This document shows, in pieces, positions 1 through 10,292 of a stretch of 64,000 bases of DNA (position 1 is the stretch's first letter; every line of letters begins with the position of its first letter). The stretch is taken from positions 7,382,501 through 7,446,500 of the forward strand of contig JAWHQI010000079.1 of NCBI GenBank assembly GCA_033032865.1, read 5' to 3'. The DNA comes from Dactylorhiza incarnata (lineage: Eukaryota > Streptophyta > Magnoliopsida > Asparagales > Orchidaceae). The notes beneath the pieces were generated by a model. It made no database searches. It was not told where the DNA came from and saw only the letters and a program-made list of their open reading frames with translations. The translations under genes were made by a program, and so were the position numbers.

Positions 1-274
1 GGGGAGACAACAACATTCTTCCTATTCCTTTCAGCAATGATCTGGCTGAATGATAATCTGTGGTCAGTCTTGGCAGTCTTTATCTTAATGTCATCAGCTT
101 GTTTCTGCTTGGCAACTAGGAAAGATTTGATGGCATCAGACATCAAACTGTTATACTTGACTACATGCTTGCCAGCAACCAAGTGCTTTGCTGAAGGAAT
201 TTGGAAGAGCTTACTTCCTTATTCTTGAATAAAGGGACTGAAGTACCAAAGAAAAATGGTCCAGAGTGGGCCAT

Positions 275-991
275 TTAAATTTCTTCATGGAGAGATTTCA
301 TAGCACTCATCCCCATGCCCATTCTTCTACTATAGTAAGGAATATTTTCCTTCCTATAGGAACTATCATTCTTCCAGTGACCATACATACTGTCATGGTC
401 ATACCTGTTGGAGGGAAGCAACACCTTTTGAAAGGTGGTATGAGGCTTAGCCTTAGTCTTGCCATTTCCTCCATTCCCATCACTTACTACCACATTATTG
501 AAACCTAATCCTTTCCTATTAGTTTGAGAGGAAAATGTGTCAATGATAGGTAGTACAGATTTGGGTTTGGAGAATTGAGCTACTAGGCTCTTCTCTTTGA
601 GAAGCTTCTCCTCAAGGTCCTCTATGACCTTGTTCTTTTGGGAGATGGTGCTCAATTGGACTATTGTTATTCCCTTGAGTTGGCTTATCTCTCTACTCAT
701 CTGAGCCACCTGAGTAGATGACTCAGTGCTATCTTGTTTAGCCAGCTGACTAGCTTCTTGCTCTTCTTCAGAGCATCCAATAAAGAATCATACTTGTCAA
801 TCAATTGACAACAACTTCAGAATTTGATCCACTCTCATCATTAGATGAGCATGCTTCAGATCCTGGCACATATTCATAATCAGAAGAGAGGGTGAGAGGA
901 ATTGATACCTTTTCAGGATTGTCCTGTCTCTCTTCATCATCATCTGTTATGACCATTAAGCCATGATATTCTCTGTCATCTTCATCCTACT
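275..991 (-). pseudogene. gag C-terminal part of element H
   Basis: An acidic, Ser/Asp/Glu-rich stretch (about 990-830) leads into a 144-codon open frame (709-275) with Leu/Ile heptad-like spacing (ISQLKG, LEEKLLKEK), predicted as coiled coil. A Gly/Lys-rich tail with MYGHWK and PYYSRRMG follows. Order and composition match the acidic plus coiled-coil tail seen in gag of elements A and C. The frame is shifted relative to the upstream gag. Bases 1-274 continue Lys-rich without a recognisable domain. Confidence 0.65.
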
Positions 992-2259
992 CTATGTCAC
1001 TTTCTGAGTGTGACAGAGGGGCCATGATGCCAACTTTTGTGGTAGGAAAGTCCTCATCCTCTTCAGCTGCAAACAACCCAATATAGGCTTCCTCTTCTTC
1101 TTCTGAATCTGAGGATGATGCTCAGATTCACTCCAGCTTTTCTCCTTCTTAGCTAGGAAGGATCTTTCACCCTTCCTTCCTTTATGGTGATGAGCTTTCT
1201 TATCACCTATCTCCTTTCTCTTGACTGGATAGTCAGCTATGACATGTCCAGGCTTGCTGCAGCAATAACAAATCACATTATTTGAAACATGTTTAGGATC
1301 ATACCTGTCCCCCTTGGGGTGTTGCCTTTCAGATTTATTGTGATCCTTCTTGGGATGTGAGGAGGAGGAAGGTTTGTTCTTCCACTGCTTCCTCCTCCTC
1401 ATCTTCTTAAAATGCCTTGAGAAAGCAACAAACTCCTCATCAGATGAGCTGCTCTCTGTTGTGCTGGGCTTAGAATTTTTTGAGCTAGCAGCCCTTCTTG
1501 GTGGTGAAGGCATCCTTGCCTTTCTCTTCTTGGAGCTCTCAGCTCTGAGAGCCACTGTCCTCTCCCTTGCATGAGGCCTGGAAGATGTATCCTCCTCCTT
1601 CCTTGTAGATAACTGCATCTCATAGGAGAGCAACTTTCCAAAAAGAGTGTGGGGAGGAGTCTCACCCAGTTTTGCCACCTCTCTTATGGCACAAATCTTG
1701 GTATCCCAATCTCTTATTATAGATATTAGGAATTTTTCATTCAACGCATAATGAGTGAAGACCCTTTCATAGGTCCTCAAATCATTCACTATTCTGAAGA
1801 ACCTCTCATAGCAGTCAACTATGCATTCCAGACTTTGTTTACTGAAGGCTTCATACTCCTGATTAAGGAGGGATTTCCTATCATCCCTCACTTCTTCAGT
1901 ACCTTTCATGTACACTATTAGTGTATCCCATATGTACTTGGCAGTCTCACAATGTTCCAAGTTTTGGAAGGTGAAATCATCAATTGCATTGACTATTATA
2001 TTTTGTTCTCTTTTGTCCATTGTGGCCAATGTAATTTCATCCCGTGTCATTTCAGCATATGACTTGGCTACCTATCTTGTAGGATCAATAATGAAGGGCT
2101 TTGTGAATACAAAGGGACCTCCTTGACAGTAATATAAATCCTAGGGTCTGAGGCCTCCATGAATAGCCTAACCCTTTGCTTCCAAATGCCAAAAGTCTCC
2201 TTTTTACATATTGAGAACTTCATTGACCTCATCTCTTTCTAACCTCCAGTGGTAGCCAT
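992..2259 (-). pseudogene. gag of element H: UBN2 region and zinc knuckle
   Basis: The likely start is an ATG near 2259 (ATGGCTACCACTGGAGG on the minus strand), about 70 nt after the PBS. An early stop and a frame break follow, and a long open stretch then runs from 2050 to 992 (352 codons). Its first 150 residues look like the UBN2/Gag-polypeptide region of plant copia elements (the IWDTL...YEAFSKQ...IVDCYERFFRIVNDL pattern). A basic, Ser-rich linker follows, then a knuckle, C-x2-C-x4-H, near residues 262-275, where the last cysteine is replaced by tyrosine. The family role is binding and packaging element RNA in virus-like particles. The broken start and the lost zinc ligand argue against function. 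Confidence 0.85.
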
Positions 2260-2326
2260 TGGATTCAATTTTGACTACTCCTTTGTAGGATCTGGTCAGG
2301 CTGTTAAGTCCTTTTTGACCAACCTC

Positions 2327-2338
2327 CCTTTGATACCA
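2327..2338 (-). other. Primer binding site, tRNA-Met type
   Basis: The minus strand reads TGGTATCAAAGG two bases after the LTR end. This matches the initiator-tRNA-Met PBS (TGGTATCAGAG) with one change. It fixes the LTR border and the orientation of element H. Confidence 0.85.
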
Positions 2339-2376
2339 CTTGATAGTATATAGGTTAGTTGTCAAATTCACCTAGA

Positions 2377-2397
2377 GGGGGGGGGGGGGGGGGGGGG
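2377..2397. repeat. Poly-G run of 21 in LTR H
   Basis: Twenty-one consecutive G (C on the element strand) sit where the other Sirevirus-like LTRs have a short C tract followed by TCTAGAG. It is an expanded homopolymer near the LTR 3' end and a likely assembly or sequencing weak point. Confidence 0.9.
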
Positions 2398-3349
2398 AAT
2401 AGATCTTGTAGATTTTACTTAATTGTAGCTAGCTGTTAGTGAATAATAAACAAGACTCAAGTAAGCACAGAAAATACACAGTTCTTTATAGTGGTTCCCC
2501 AGGACAATGTATCTATGGGTAGTCCACTTTCCCCTACACCTTTCTAACAGTGTGTTTGACAAGGCAACCTCCTCCAAACTCAGCTCCAAGAGCTTACAAC
2601 TCAGATCCCACATAATCTCTCAGGTTTACTCCAAACCCTACCTCAGGCTAACAAGCCCTACCAACTCAGAGTGCACCCACTCCTACAACTCAGAAATCAC
2701 CTTGATCTCCTACCTCAGGCCTATCAATAAGCCCTACTCCTCAGGCAAAATGCCCTACACTCTCAGGCTCAACAACCTTACAGCTCTCAGGCTCAACAAC
2801 CTTACTCTCTCAAGTTCAACAACTTTACAATCGCAGGTTCAACAACCCTACAACTCAGGTAAAGTGCCATACAAACTCAGAACAATACTGTTCCTACAGA
2901 GGTTAAAAGTTTAGCTTACAACAGATAACAATAGTGATTTATTATCTTCTGTTGTTGATGTACAGCTGGTGCAACCTTGAAGCAGGGCTGAATGAAATCT
3001 TCAGACTTTGCTCCTATCTGATCCTCCTCTTTAGTAGATGAGAAAAGATCACCTAGCTGTTCTGGATATAAGAGCTATCTTCTCTCCTTGTGTATTCTTG
3101 CTAGTTCAGGAAGCAGAAGGAGAGAGCTTGTAGAAGCCGTCAATGGAACAATAGAAATCTTTAACCTCTTTTCAGCACTTAGCACAACAACCCTTTCTGA
3201 AATGCCCTAAGATGTTCTTTTATACTCCTTCCATATTCAACGGCTCTAAGGAGGGCCCTGACACCTTATGGGAGAGGATATAATACTTTATCTTGCCTTT
3301 ACAGCTGTTTGCGCCAAAAGCAAATGCCGCCAGTGTCGTCTTCAGATTT

Positions 3350-3550
3350 GAATCTTTCATAGCGGTTGGGCTGAGATAGTCTTCCGTCTCAGCGGTTGAG
3401 CTATCTTCGTCTCAGCGGATCCGCTGAGATAGATTATCTTCTCAGCAAATTTTGTCTATCTGCAGCTCAGCTGATGTAGACCCCTTCTCAGTGGATCTTG
3501 GCCTTGTCTCAGCGGTTCCGCTGAGACAGTGAGCCCATCTCAGCGATTTT
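3350..3550 (-). repeat. U3 palindrome cluster of LTR H
   Basis: The word TCTCAGCGG and its complement CCGCTGAGA recur in about ten partly degenerate copies, including fully palindromic pairings such as CTCAGCGGATCCGCTGAG. It lies about 150-350 nt from the LTR start and upstream of the TATA-like box at 3217-3224. The sequence shows iterated inverted words. Acting as an enhancer or hairpin is inference. Confidence 0.75.
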
Positions 3551-3703
3551 GACAGCAAACCACTGAATTTTTCCCAAAGCTTGGAATAACTTAACCTTGC
3601 ATAGTCATGATGCAAAATAGGGTTTATCAAATATAATTTGTTCTTAGCATTGTGAGTGATGCCTCTTCAAATCAAGGGAACATTGATGGCAATATTCACA
3701 ACA

Positions 3704-4530
3704 TATTATATTTCTTATACCTATTTTTATATCTTTTTGCATATAAAAATAGGTGTTTGCGCGTTTTCCTTCAGGTACCCGCATATTATATTTCATATAC
3801 GTATTTTTATATCTTTTTGCAGATAGTAACCTATGTTTGTGAGTTTTTCTTCAGATAGAAACAGTTGTGCGCGAGTTTCTTTCAGGTACTCGCGTATTAT
3901 TTTATATATACCTATTCTTATATCTTTTTACAGATAAAAATAGGCGTTCACGAGTTTTCCTTCAGGTACCCGCGTATTATGTTTTCCTATACCCGCTCTT
4001 CATATCTTTTGCAGATAGAAACAGGTGTTCACGAGTTTCCTTCAGGTACTCATATATTATGTTTTCCTATACCCGTTCTTTATGTCTTTTGTAGATAGAA
4101 ATAGGTGTTCTTGAGTTCTCCTTTAGGTACTCACGTATTAAGTTTTCTATACCAGTTCATCATATCTTTTGCAGATAAGCAGGTGGTCACGAGTTCTCTT
4201 CTGGTACTCGCGTAATATGTTTCTTTCATACCTGCTTTGACTACTCTCTAGCAGAGATAAGCAAGTGGTTGCGAGTTCTCTTTAGGTACTCGCGTAATAT
4301 GTTTCTTTTATACCTGCTTTGACTACTCTCTAGCAAAGATAAACAGGTGGTCGTGAGTTCTCTTTAGGTACTCGCGTAATATGTTTCTTTCATACCTGCT
4401 TTGATTACTCTCTGCAAGAGATAAACAGGTGGTCGCGAGTTCTCTTCAGATTCTTGCGTAATATGTTTCTTCTTTACATGCTCTGACTACTCTATTATAG
4501 AGATAAGTAAGCACTCGCAAGTTCTCTTCA
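3704..4530 (+). repeat. Tandem array, about 80-82 bp unit, roughly 10 copies
   Basis: The phrase (c/t)AGGTACTCGCGTAATATG and its variants recur near 3772, 3883, 3964, 4044, 4124, 4202, 4284, 4366 and 4447, a spacing of about 81 bp apart from one 111-bp step. Each unit also carries TATACCTG...ATAAGCAGGTGGT-CGAGTTCTCTT. Copies diverge progressively from left to right. No protein similarity is seen, and short frames across it are artefacts of the period, which is a multiple of three. Such arrays are known in untranslated regions and LTRs of Tat/Ogre-type gypsy elements; that link is inference. Confidence 0.85.
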
Positions 4531-4714
4531 GGCACTAGCAAGTTCCCATAGGTACTGACACTCTTTTTTTACACATGTTTTGTCCTGACAGAAAAGGTGG
4601 ATCTCGATTCTCGTGGGTAAGTTCTATTTATTTGAAGTTTTTTCAAAACCTAAAAAAATGCGGGGATCATATTTACCCAAAAACCGATGCTCCCCTTTGA
4701 GCTAACTATTACAG

Positions 4715-4970
4715 GTGATCAGCGGTCTCAGCCTACTCGGCGATCTCAGTCTGTCCGACGGTCTCGGCCTTCCCAGCGGTCTCGGCCTGCCTGACGATCT
4801 TAGCCTGCCTGGCGGTCTCGGCCTGCCCTGCGATCCCAGCCAACCCGTCGATCTCAGCCTTCTTGGCGGTTTCAGCCTGCACGATGGTCTCGGCCCGCCC
4901 GACGTTCTCAGCCTACCCGACGATATCAACCTGCCTAATGGTCTCAGCCTGCCCGACGATCTTAGAGATA
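4715..4970 (+). repeat. 18-bp tandem array, first block
   Basis: About 14 copies of an 18-bp unit near CGGTCTCAGCCTGCCCGA. The unit is six codons long, so several frames stay open and give spurious Leu/Pro or Arg/Pro repeat peptides on both strands. I do not call these proteins. The unit contains GCGGTCTC-like words, as does the second block. Confidence 0.85.
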
Positions 4971-5261
4971 AATAAGCGCTCGCAAGTTCCCTTCAGATTC
5001 TTGCGTAATTTGTTCTTCTATACATGCTCTGACTACTCTCTTATAGAGATAAGTAAGCGCTCACAAGTTCTGTTCAGGCACTGGCAAGTTCCCATAGGTA
5101 CTAGCACTCTTTTTTTACATATGTTTTGTCCTGACAGAAAAGGTGGATCTCGATTCTCGTGGGTAAGTTCTATTTTTTTGATGTTTTTTCAAAATCTGAA
5201 AAAATGCGAGGATCATGTTTACCCAAAAATTGATGATCCCCTTTGAGCTGACTATTATAGG

Positions 5262-5600
5262 TGATCGGCGTTCTCAACCTACTCCGCGATCTCAGCATGT
5301 CCGACGGTCTCGGCCTGCCCAGTGGTCTCAGCCTGCCCGACGATCTCAGCCTGCCTGGCAGTATCGGCCTGCCCGGTGGTCTCGGTCTGCCCGGCGGTCT
5401 TGGCCTACCCTGCGATCTCATCCTGCCCGTCGATCTCAACCTGCTTGGCAGTTTCGGCCTACCCGGCGGTCTCGGCCTGCCCGACATTCTCAACCTGCCC
5501 GACGATATCAGCCTGCCCGACGGTCTCAGCCTGCTCGACGGTCTCAGCCTGCCTGATGATCTTAGCCTGCCGGCGGTCCCAACGGTCTCAGCAATCTCAA
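5262..5600 (+). repeat. 18-bp tandem array, second block
   Basis: About 18 copies of the same 18-bp unit as the block at 4715-4970 (GATCTCAGCCTGCCCGAC with variants), lying inside the second copy of the 547-bp duplication. The extra length relative to the first block indicates unit gain or loss after duplication. The open frames on both strands are period artefacts. Confidence 0.85.
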
Positions 5601-5669
5601 CAGGCGATCTTAGCAAATTCGGGCAGCCTATTATTCTTAGACCTGCCCATTTGGGAAGGCCCTCGCGCC

Positions 5670-5678
5670 TATAAATAG
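5670..5678 (+). promoter_or_regulatory. TATA box of an LTR-like region
   Basis: TATAAATAG follows the repeat arrays and precedes a short GC-containing leader. The setting (repeat-rich DNA upstream, then TATA, then about 500 bp ending near a PBS-like site) resembles the U3-R-U5 order of an LTR. Promoter activity is inferred from position only. Confidence 0.55.
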
Positions 5679-5755
5679 AGGGGAAGGGGTACTCAGAAGT
5701 GAACATTGAGGGGAGTTTCCAGCCCCCATCTTGTTACCTGAGCGGTCTCAAGTTT

Positions 5756-5860
5756 TCAGACCGCGGCGATCAGGAAGTCTCGCCTCTGCCAGGCGGTCTC
5801 GCCTCTGCCGAGCGGTCTCACCTCTGCCGAGCGGTCTCACCTCTGCCGAGCGGTCTCCTT
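5756..5860 (+). repeat. GCGGTCTC cluster downstream of the TATA box
   Basis: The phrase GAGCGGTCTCACCTCTGCC recurs with a period near 19 bp in at least four copies, after a first GCGGTCTC near 5742. It carries the same octamer as the 18-bp arrays upstream, and its complement GAGACCGC is frequent in LTRs of element B. Confidence 0.75.
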
Positions 5861-6180
5861 CAGCTCTCAGCGCTCTCAGTAACCTCAACTAACTCCTTCT
5901 TGACAGCCAACTCTTGTCTTTAAGCTCTGTATTATTTTCATTTCCATGCATCAGAATGCAACTTCAGCTGTAACATAGTTTTTAAATCAATAGTATTGCC
6001 CTCCACAAGAGAGGCAATCACCACGACAGGTAGATCTGGTCTCTCCGCTTGCTCGCGACCATCTCTTTTCTTCCTCTCTCACTCCTTCACTTATGGCTCA
6101 AAGTAACCGGCTACTCAACAATCACCCCCTCATCCTTCAGCTTGAGGAAGTATAAACTTGGTACATTTTTGGTGCTAACA

Positions 6181-6720
6181 ATCATAAAGTAATATAAATG
6201 AAAATGCCTAACATGTGCAAATATAAATTTGAAGACCGATTAGTGGAAACGATAAAGCTTCAAACTTACGGTGTGCAAATATAAATTTGACAGAATTAGG
6301 TGCGATGTGCAATAAAAATGTAACAAAATTTGGTTTGTCAAATATTTTTTGATAGAAATGGGTTGCAAATAGCAAGTTGACACAATTTGGCGTGCAAATA
6401 GCCAAACAAAGAAATCTAGGGTGCAAAGTGCCAAAATGAGCAGTTTTGGTGCTGCCTCACCAAAATACCCTTGAAATTTTGGCTTGGGGTGCAAAGTGTC
6501 AGAAGTATGTAATTTAGGGATGCAAAGTGCCAATTTTAAAGATTGGGGGTGCAAGTTCCAAACATCCGTATTTTGGGGGTGCAAAGATCCAATCAGTATG
6601 ACTGAGTTAAATTCCACGCAAGACTACAGTGATGGAGATATATGCGAATCATGTGATTACTTACACTATTAGGATAATCACCAACAAAATTAATTATTTT
6701 CAATAAAAGCTTAAACTAGA
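6181..6720. repeat. Degenerate GTGCAAAGTGCCA repeats
   Basis: From about 6270 to 6600 the phrase GGGTGCAAAGTGCCA recurs about every 30 bp (for example near 6299, 6364, 6419, 6487, 6519, 6547 and 6577), separated by AT-rich spacers. The copies are imperfect. Short frames on both strands here are repeat artefacts. No terminal inverted repeats or coding capacity were found, so its class is unknown. Confidence 0.55.
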
Positions 6721-6775
6721 ATCTAAAACTAAGCAAAAATCCCTAATGAACCTGAATTCTACTCTAGCATTATTC

Positions 6776-7117
6776 TCAATTATGTGTAAGCACTCTTGAT
6801 CCTTTGCTTGGCCTCCTAGTTTTGATGAATCCATGTAATGTATAAGCAACATGATTACTTGCTTCATTATTAAGGCACTGAGAACTAGATGAGACTTTAA
6901 TTATCTTGTGTTCACATAAGATGAGTGTAAAGGAATTACCTTTAGGTGTGAATTCACGTTCATCCATACAAGATTTTAACTTGAGGAATTCAGTCTTCCC
7001 ATGACTTTTCTTCATGCAAAAAAAATATGTCAGAGGTTTCTTCGCCAAACGGTTTAGATCCTTGACTCCAGTAGTTTGGGCATTATGAACACTAATTAGA
7101 GTCTTAGATTTCATCAT
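6776..7117 (-). pseudogene. Short open frame, possible gag-derived remnant
   Basis: The minus frame is 113 codons. Near residues 33-50 it has F-C-M-K-K-S-H-G-K-T-E-F, reminiscent of a retrotransposon zinc knuckle (C-x2-C-x4-H-x4-C) that has lost ligands. The rest is not recognised. It lies among transposon debris next to an old LTR fragment. It could equally be a chance frame. Confidence 0.25.
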
Positions 7118-7519
7118 CTTCCTTTTAATGGAATACTTCAGCGTGAATAGTGCAGTGTGAGTGTTTTCATCTTTAGTTTCTCTTCCTTAGCAACATGAGT
7201 GATGAGGACATTGAGTCTCCATGCCTCATATTAAGAATTGTAAGTCCTCTTTGTATGCTGAATTAATGCACAAGCACATCTTCTAAATGTGATTAATTTT
7301 TTGTAGCTTTGTCTGGTAGTAGACAATCTTCAAAATATAGTCACAAGCCACTCCTCCACCATTATGCATAATTATGAAATGGTCTTGCATCAGTGTCTCG
7401 ATCTCAGCACTAGAGGAACGCCTTGTATATCTGTCCCATAACAAAAAGAAAGTCCTTCACGCAACATCCATTAGCAGTCCACTAATGTAGATGTTCAAGA
7501 ATGGATCTCTTCATTATCA

Positions 7520-7794
7520 AAAAGCAGATTTCATTTTGAAAGTGTAGAATAATATGATTGATTAAAGTAATATTTCTTGAGATATGCAGAATACATTCAT
7601 ACATAAGGAAATATCATGTAAAATAAATACAAGAATAAAAAACTAAAGTTATATTGAGAGAAGATAAGATTTATAGTGGTTCCTGAATATTAGGTATATC
7701 CACTCTTTCACCACCTTGAGAAATCACTACTATCATTTAAGCCGAATACACTTGATAAGGAAACTCTTAGAAGTGAGAGCATTTTAATAAAGAG
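7520..7794 (-). repeat. Old Sirevirus-like LTR fragment, cut by element A
   Basis: On the plus strand it contains TTTATAGTGGTTCC...CCACTCTTTCACCACC and GATAAGGAAACTCTTAGAA. This matches the antisense LTR phrase of the solo LTR at 35570-35700 (ATGGTTCC, CCACTCTTC, GATAAGGAGACTCT) with many changes. Element A begins at 7795 directly after AAGAG, a candidate target site. Bases 7118-7519 show nothing recognisable. Confidence 0.55.
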
Positions 7795-7974
7795 TGTTGG
7801 GAAAAATACCCTTTGATTTATCTAAATAAATTATATAAAAGTGATTTCATCAGTTAGGATGTTTTACCGACATTATATAGAAAGGATAATTTGGTCATTA
7901 GATGTCCTAGGATATCACACTGACATTAGAGTGTCAAAACCAGGTCAAAATGAGCACAAATTCTGTTGAGTTAA

Positions 7975-8340
7975 AACTTGCATCGAATATAAGTCGACGC
8001 AACTTCGACTAGGAGTCGACGCAACTCTGACTGAAAGTCGTAGTAACTCAGACTGCTTGTCGAAGTATCAAGTGAAGTCGACGCAACATCGAAATGAACT
8101 CGACATAGAAGGAAGAGCCTGTCAAAGCCATCTTAGAAGTCGACGCAACTTCGATTTCAATTCGATGCAGAAGATGAAGTTTAAGTCCAAGTCTTCAACT
8201 CGATGGATAAGTCGATAAGAACTCGACGCAACGTCGACATCTTAGTTCACTCAAAGCTGAGAAGGATTTTGAAGTCGCTTCTATAAGAACTCAGAGGTGC
8301 GTCGATATGAAGGATAATGAATTCGACGCAACGTCGAATA
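7975..8340 (+). repeat. U3 palindrome cluster (TCGACG word) of LTR A
   Basis: GTCGACGCAACTTCGA-like words recur every 20-30 bp: GTCGACGCAAC, ACTCGACG and CGTCGA, about 15 times on alternating strands. The cluster lies 180-545 nt from the LTR start. The corresponding 3' LTR segment (24600-24965) has the same layout but many TCGACG sites are decayed by C-to-T or G-to-A changes, consistent with methylated CpG loss. Confidence 0.8.
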
Positions 8341-8934
8341 CAAATAGAAATAGTATGTTTTCTACTGTCCTTTTTGATGCTTTTCCAGAAGATCTACAAA
8401 GCTGAAATCTGTTCTCTAACGGATCGTTTATGGCCAAGAATGGAATGGAGTATTCTAGAGAAACAACAAAGACATTCTTGGAAGTTATTCAAATCAAACT
8501 TGACGGGTCGAGAACAGAAATAGAAGGAAACATTTGTTCTCCAATGGACATTCCTTCTAAGGTCAGACTAGACGAAGAAATAAATTCAAACACTAATGGT
8601 CAGGGAATAAGTATGTTGAGGAGGAGACATAGAGATAACAATTCAGGAACTCCTTTCTATCTTCATCTTCTTCCTCAAGTTCTCTCAGACAAGAAAAGAA
8701 GAACTTCTTCGTACAGAAATACAAGGTTGCTTCTTCTTCTTCTACATCTCACAACAGCAAGCCAACAAGAGTACAGAGATTAACAGAATCACAAGCATTT
8801 TGTTGGAACAACCCTATTACTAATTTGGGCTAGGATCACTATCTGTGACTAGGACACAAGTTGACCCCATTGTATAGTCTAAGGGTCAAGGTCTAAGTGT
8901 GTCTGAGTAGCTAGAACTTAGGAAAAATTCCAAG

Positions 8935-9400
8935 TTTCTATGTTCGACAAACTTCAATCTGCGTTCGATGAAATCCATTCTGCGTTCGACGAGCGTCATG
9001 CTTCAGTTCGACGAACTTGCTCTTCAGCTCGACGATTTCAGTCTTCCAGCCAGCTCTATAGATTTTGTCTTCAGTTCGACGAACTCCAATTTGAGATCGA
9101 TGAACTCCTCTCTGCATTCGACGAATGTCATGCTTCAGTTCGACGATCTTGCCTCTCAGCTCGACGAATTCAATCCTCAAGCAAGTTTACCAGATTTCAT
9201 CTCAGTTCGACGAACTCCAGATTCAGTTCGACGAACTCCAGATTGTGTTCGACGAATTAATTCAGTTCGACAAACTCAGCTTTCAGTTCGACGAACTCAG
9301 CTTTGTGTTCGGTGAATTAATTCAGTTCGACGAACTCAGCTTTCAGTTCGACGAAATCAGCTCTCAGCTCGACGAATTTTCTTCTCCAGCTTGACAAATT
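8935..9400 (+). repeat. Dense TTCGACGAA array
   Basis: About 25 copies of a word close to AGTTCGACGAACT, spaced about 18-30 bp (for example around 9015, 9077, 9137, 9207, 9227, 9277, 9297, 9327, 9347). The word is a near-perfect palindrome. Three overlapping open frames through the array are products of its periodicity. It lies inside LTR A but is absent from LTRs of element C. Confidence 0.85.
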
Positions 9401-10136
9401 TCTGAAGGATCAGTTATCAATCTTTCTGAACTCAGATCGACTAATCAACAACGGATCTATTCAATTTATTTGAACTTATTCATTATCAGATAAGTCAAGA
9501 TTTGACCTTTCCTTTTATTATTTCTTTCCATTCTCTTCTCTCGAGAAAGTAGCCGTTGACACATATTGGAAAAGGATATTCTTATGGAAAAGGAAAATGA
9601 ATTAATTATTATTACTGAATTAGATTGCAGTTCCAAGAAATATCTTTTCAGAATATTATATTCCTTATCCAGAAGATTTGAATTTCAAATCAGTGATATA
9701 TTGTCTAAGGAAAAGAAAGAGACAAGCAGTAGTGTAGTACCAGAGAAAGAATAGAGAAGTATCAGTCGAGAGTGAACTTTAAAAATGTCAAAAAGAATTA
9801 CAGAGTTCATCCTCAACAACATCATTCTCATTCTCTGAGAACATCAACATTATTCTCACAGTTTTCTGTTGCTAGTTCTAATCTTCAAAGAGCAACAATA
9901 ATCTGAGAAACTTTGTCTCTAAGATTCATCTTCTATCAAGGAAGATATTCTACATTCAAGAGAAAGCTCCATCCTTCATCTGTCAAGAATTTCTATCAGA
10001 CGGGGGGAGCTTTACATCAACAATCCACTAGTCTTCTCTTAGCTTGTTGACAGAGAAGAATTTCATAAACCTTTTTGTTTACCTTTTTTATCCCATCTTG
10101 TACAGGGTTCTAACTCCCTTCAAAAGTTAAACCTTT

Positions 10137-10292
10137 GGTGGCAGGGCACCTGATCAAAAACTTGTGTTTTGGTTTGAGTACCTGATCAAAAGCTTAGTGG
10201 TGTTCAGACACCTGATCAAAAATCCCAGTGGTGTTTGGGCACTTGATCAAAAATCCCAGTGGTAATAGGGCACCTGATCAAAAACTTAGTGG
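10137..10292 (+). repeat. 31-bp repeats in LTR A
   Basis: Five units with the core CACCTGATCAAAAA(T/C)...AGTGG, spaced about 29-34 bp, end just before CCTACCAAGGGTGGTAGAAGAG. An equivalent array with a different core sits at the same place in LTR C (41683-41815) and the solo LTR (35640-35760, antisense). Confidence 0.8.

Larger units (their letters stand above)
1..3703 (-). mobile_element. Element H: 5' part of a Sirevirus-like Ty1/copia retrotransposon
   Basis: Reading the minus strand from 3703 towards 1 gives LTR (3703-2341), two spacer bases, a tRNA-Met primer binding site, then a gag reading frame with a UBN2-type region, a zinc knuckle and a coiled-coil tail. The element runs off the left edge, so its 3' LTR, and pol if it has one, are not visible. 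In the last 274 bases I see no Asp-Ser-Gly protease motif. Gag is interrupted by stops and frame changes, so this copy is not functional as it stands. Sirevirus assignment is inferred from gag style and from the LTR layout shared with elements A and C. Confidence 0.85.
2341..3703 (-). repeat. 5' LTR of element H (1363 bp)
   Basis: On the minus strand it begins TGTTGTGAATATT (3703) and ends TATACTATCA (2341), the expected TG...CA ends, followed by AG and the PBS. Inside are, in minus order, a palindrome-rich U3 (3550-3350), a TATA-like TATAAAAG (3224-3217), a conserved stretch near 2510-2480 shared with the other Sirevirus-like LTRs here (GGGGAACCACTATAA), and a 21-C run (2397-2377) close to the 3' end. 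The partner LTR lies outside the window. The flanking pentamer at 3704-3708 (TATTA) is only a candidate target duplication. Confidence 0.8.
4437..5600 (+). repeat. Tandem duplication of a 547-bp composite unit
   Basis: Positions 4437-4983 and 4984-about 5600 align colinearly. Both hold TTCTCTTCAGATTCTTGCGTAAT, ACATGCTCTGACTACTCT, GGCACT(a/g)GCAAGTTCCCATAGG, a T-run, GACAGAAAAGGTGGATCTCG, an A-rich stretch and then an 18-bp array. The copies differ by scattered substitutions and by array length, so this is an old direct duplication rather than an assembly artefact. Confidence 0.85.
3704..6165 (+). repeat. Probable LTR (solo or truncated) of an unidentified, possibly Tat-like gypsy element
   Basis: The block has tandem-repeat U3, a TATA box at 5670, and an end ...CTTGGTACA at 6165 followed by TTTTTGGTGCTAACA. 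That resembles a Tat-type PBS context (TGGCGCC-like) with changes. No gag or pol follows, and the left end is obscured by element H. Alternatives are a partial satellite block or a chimera. The call rests on layout, not protein evidence. Confidence 0.35.

Noticed and set aside
1350..2126. Plus-strand frames opposite gag of element H
   Set aside because: Antisense shadows of a recognisable minus-strand gag.
3360..3560. CRISPR-like array of short inverted words
   Set aside because: Unit spacing is irregular, there are no uniform spacers or cas genes, and the context is a plant LTR.
4702..5706. Open frames of up to 178 codons rich in Arg-Pro, Leu-Pro or Ser-Ala on both strands
   Set aside because: They follow an 18-bp period (six codons), stay open in several frames at once and have no domain or start context. 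They are repeat artefacts.
8938..9394. Several overlapping frames of 80-115 codons on both strands
   Set aside because: Produced by the TTCGACGAA array inside an LTR. No domain, and the three plus frames are all open for the same reason.
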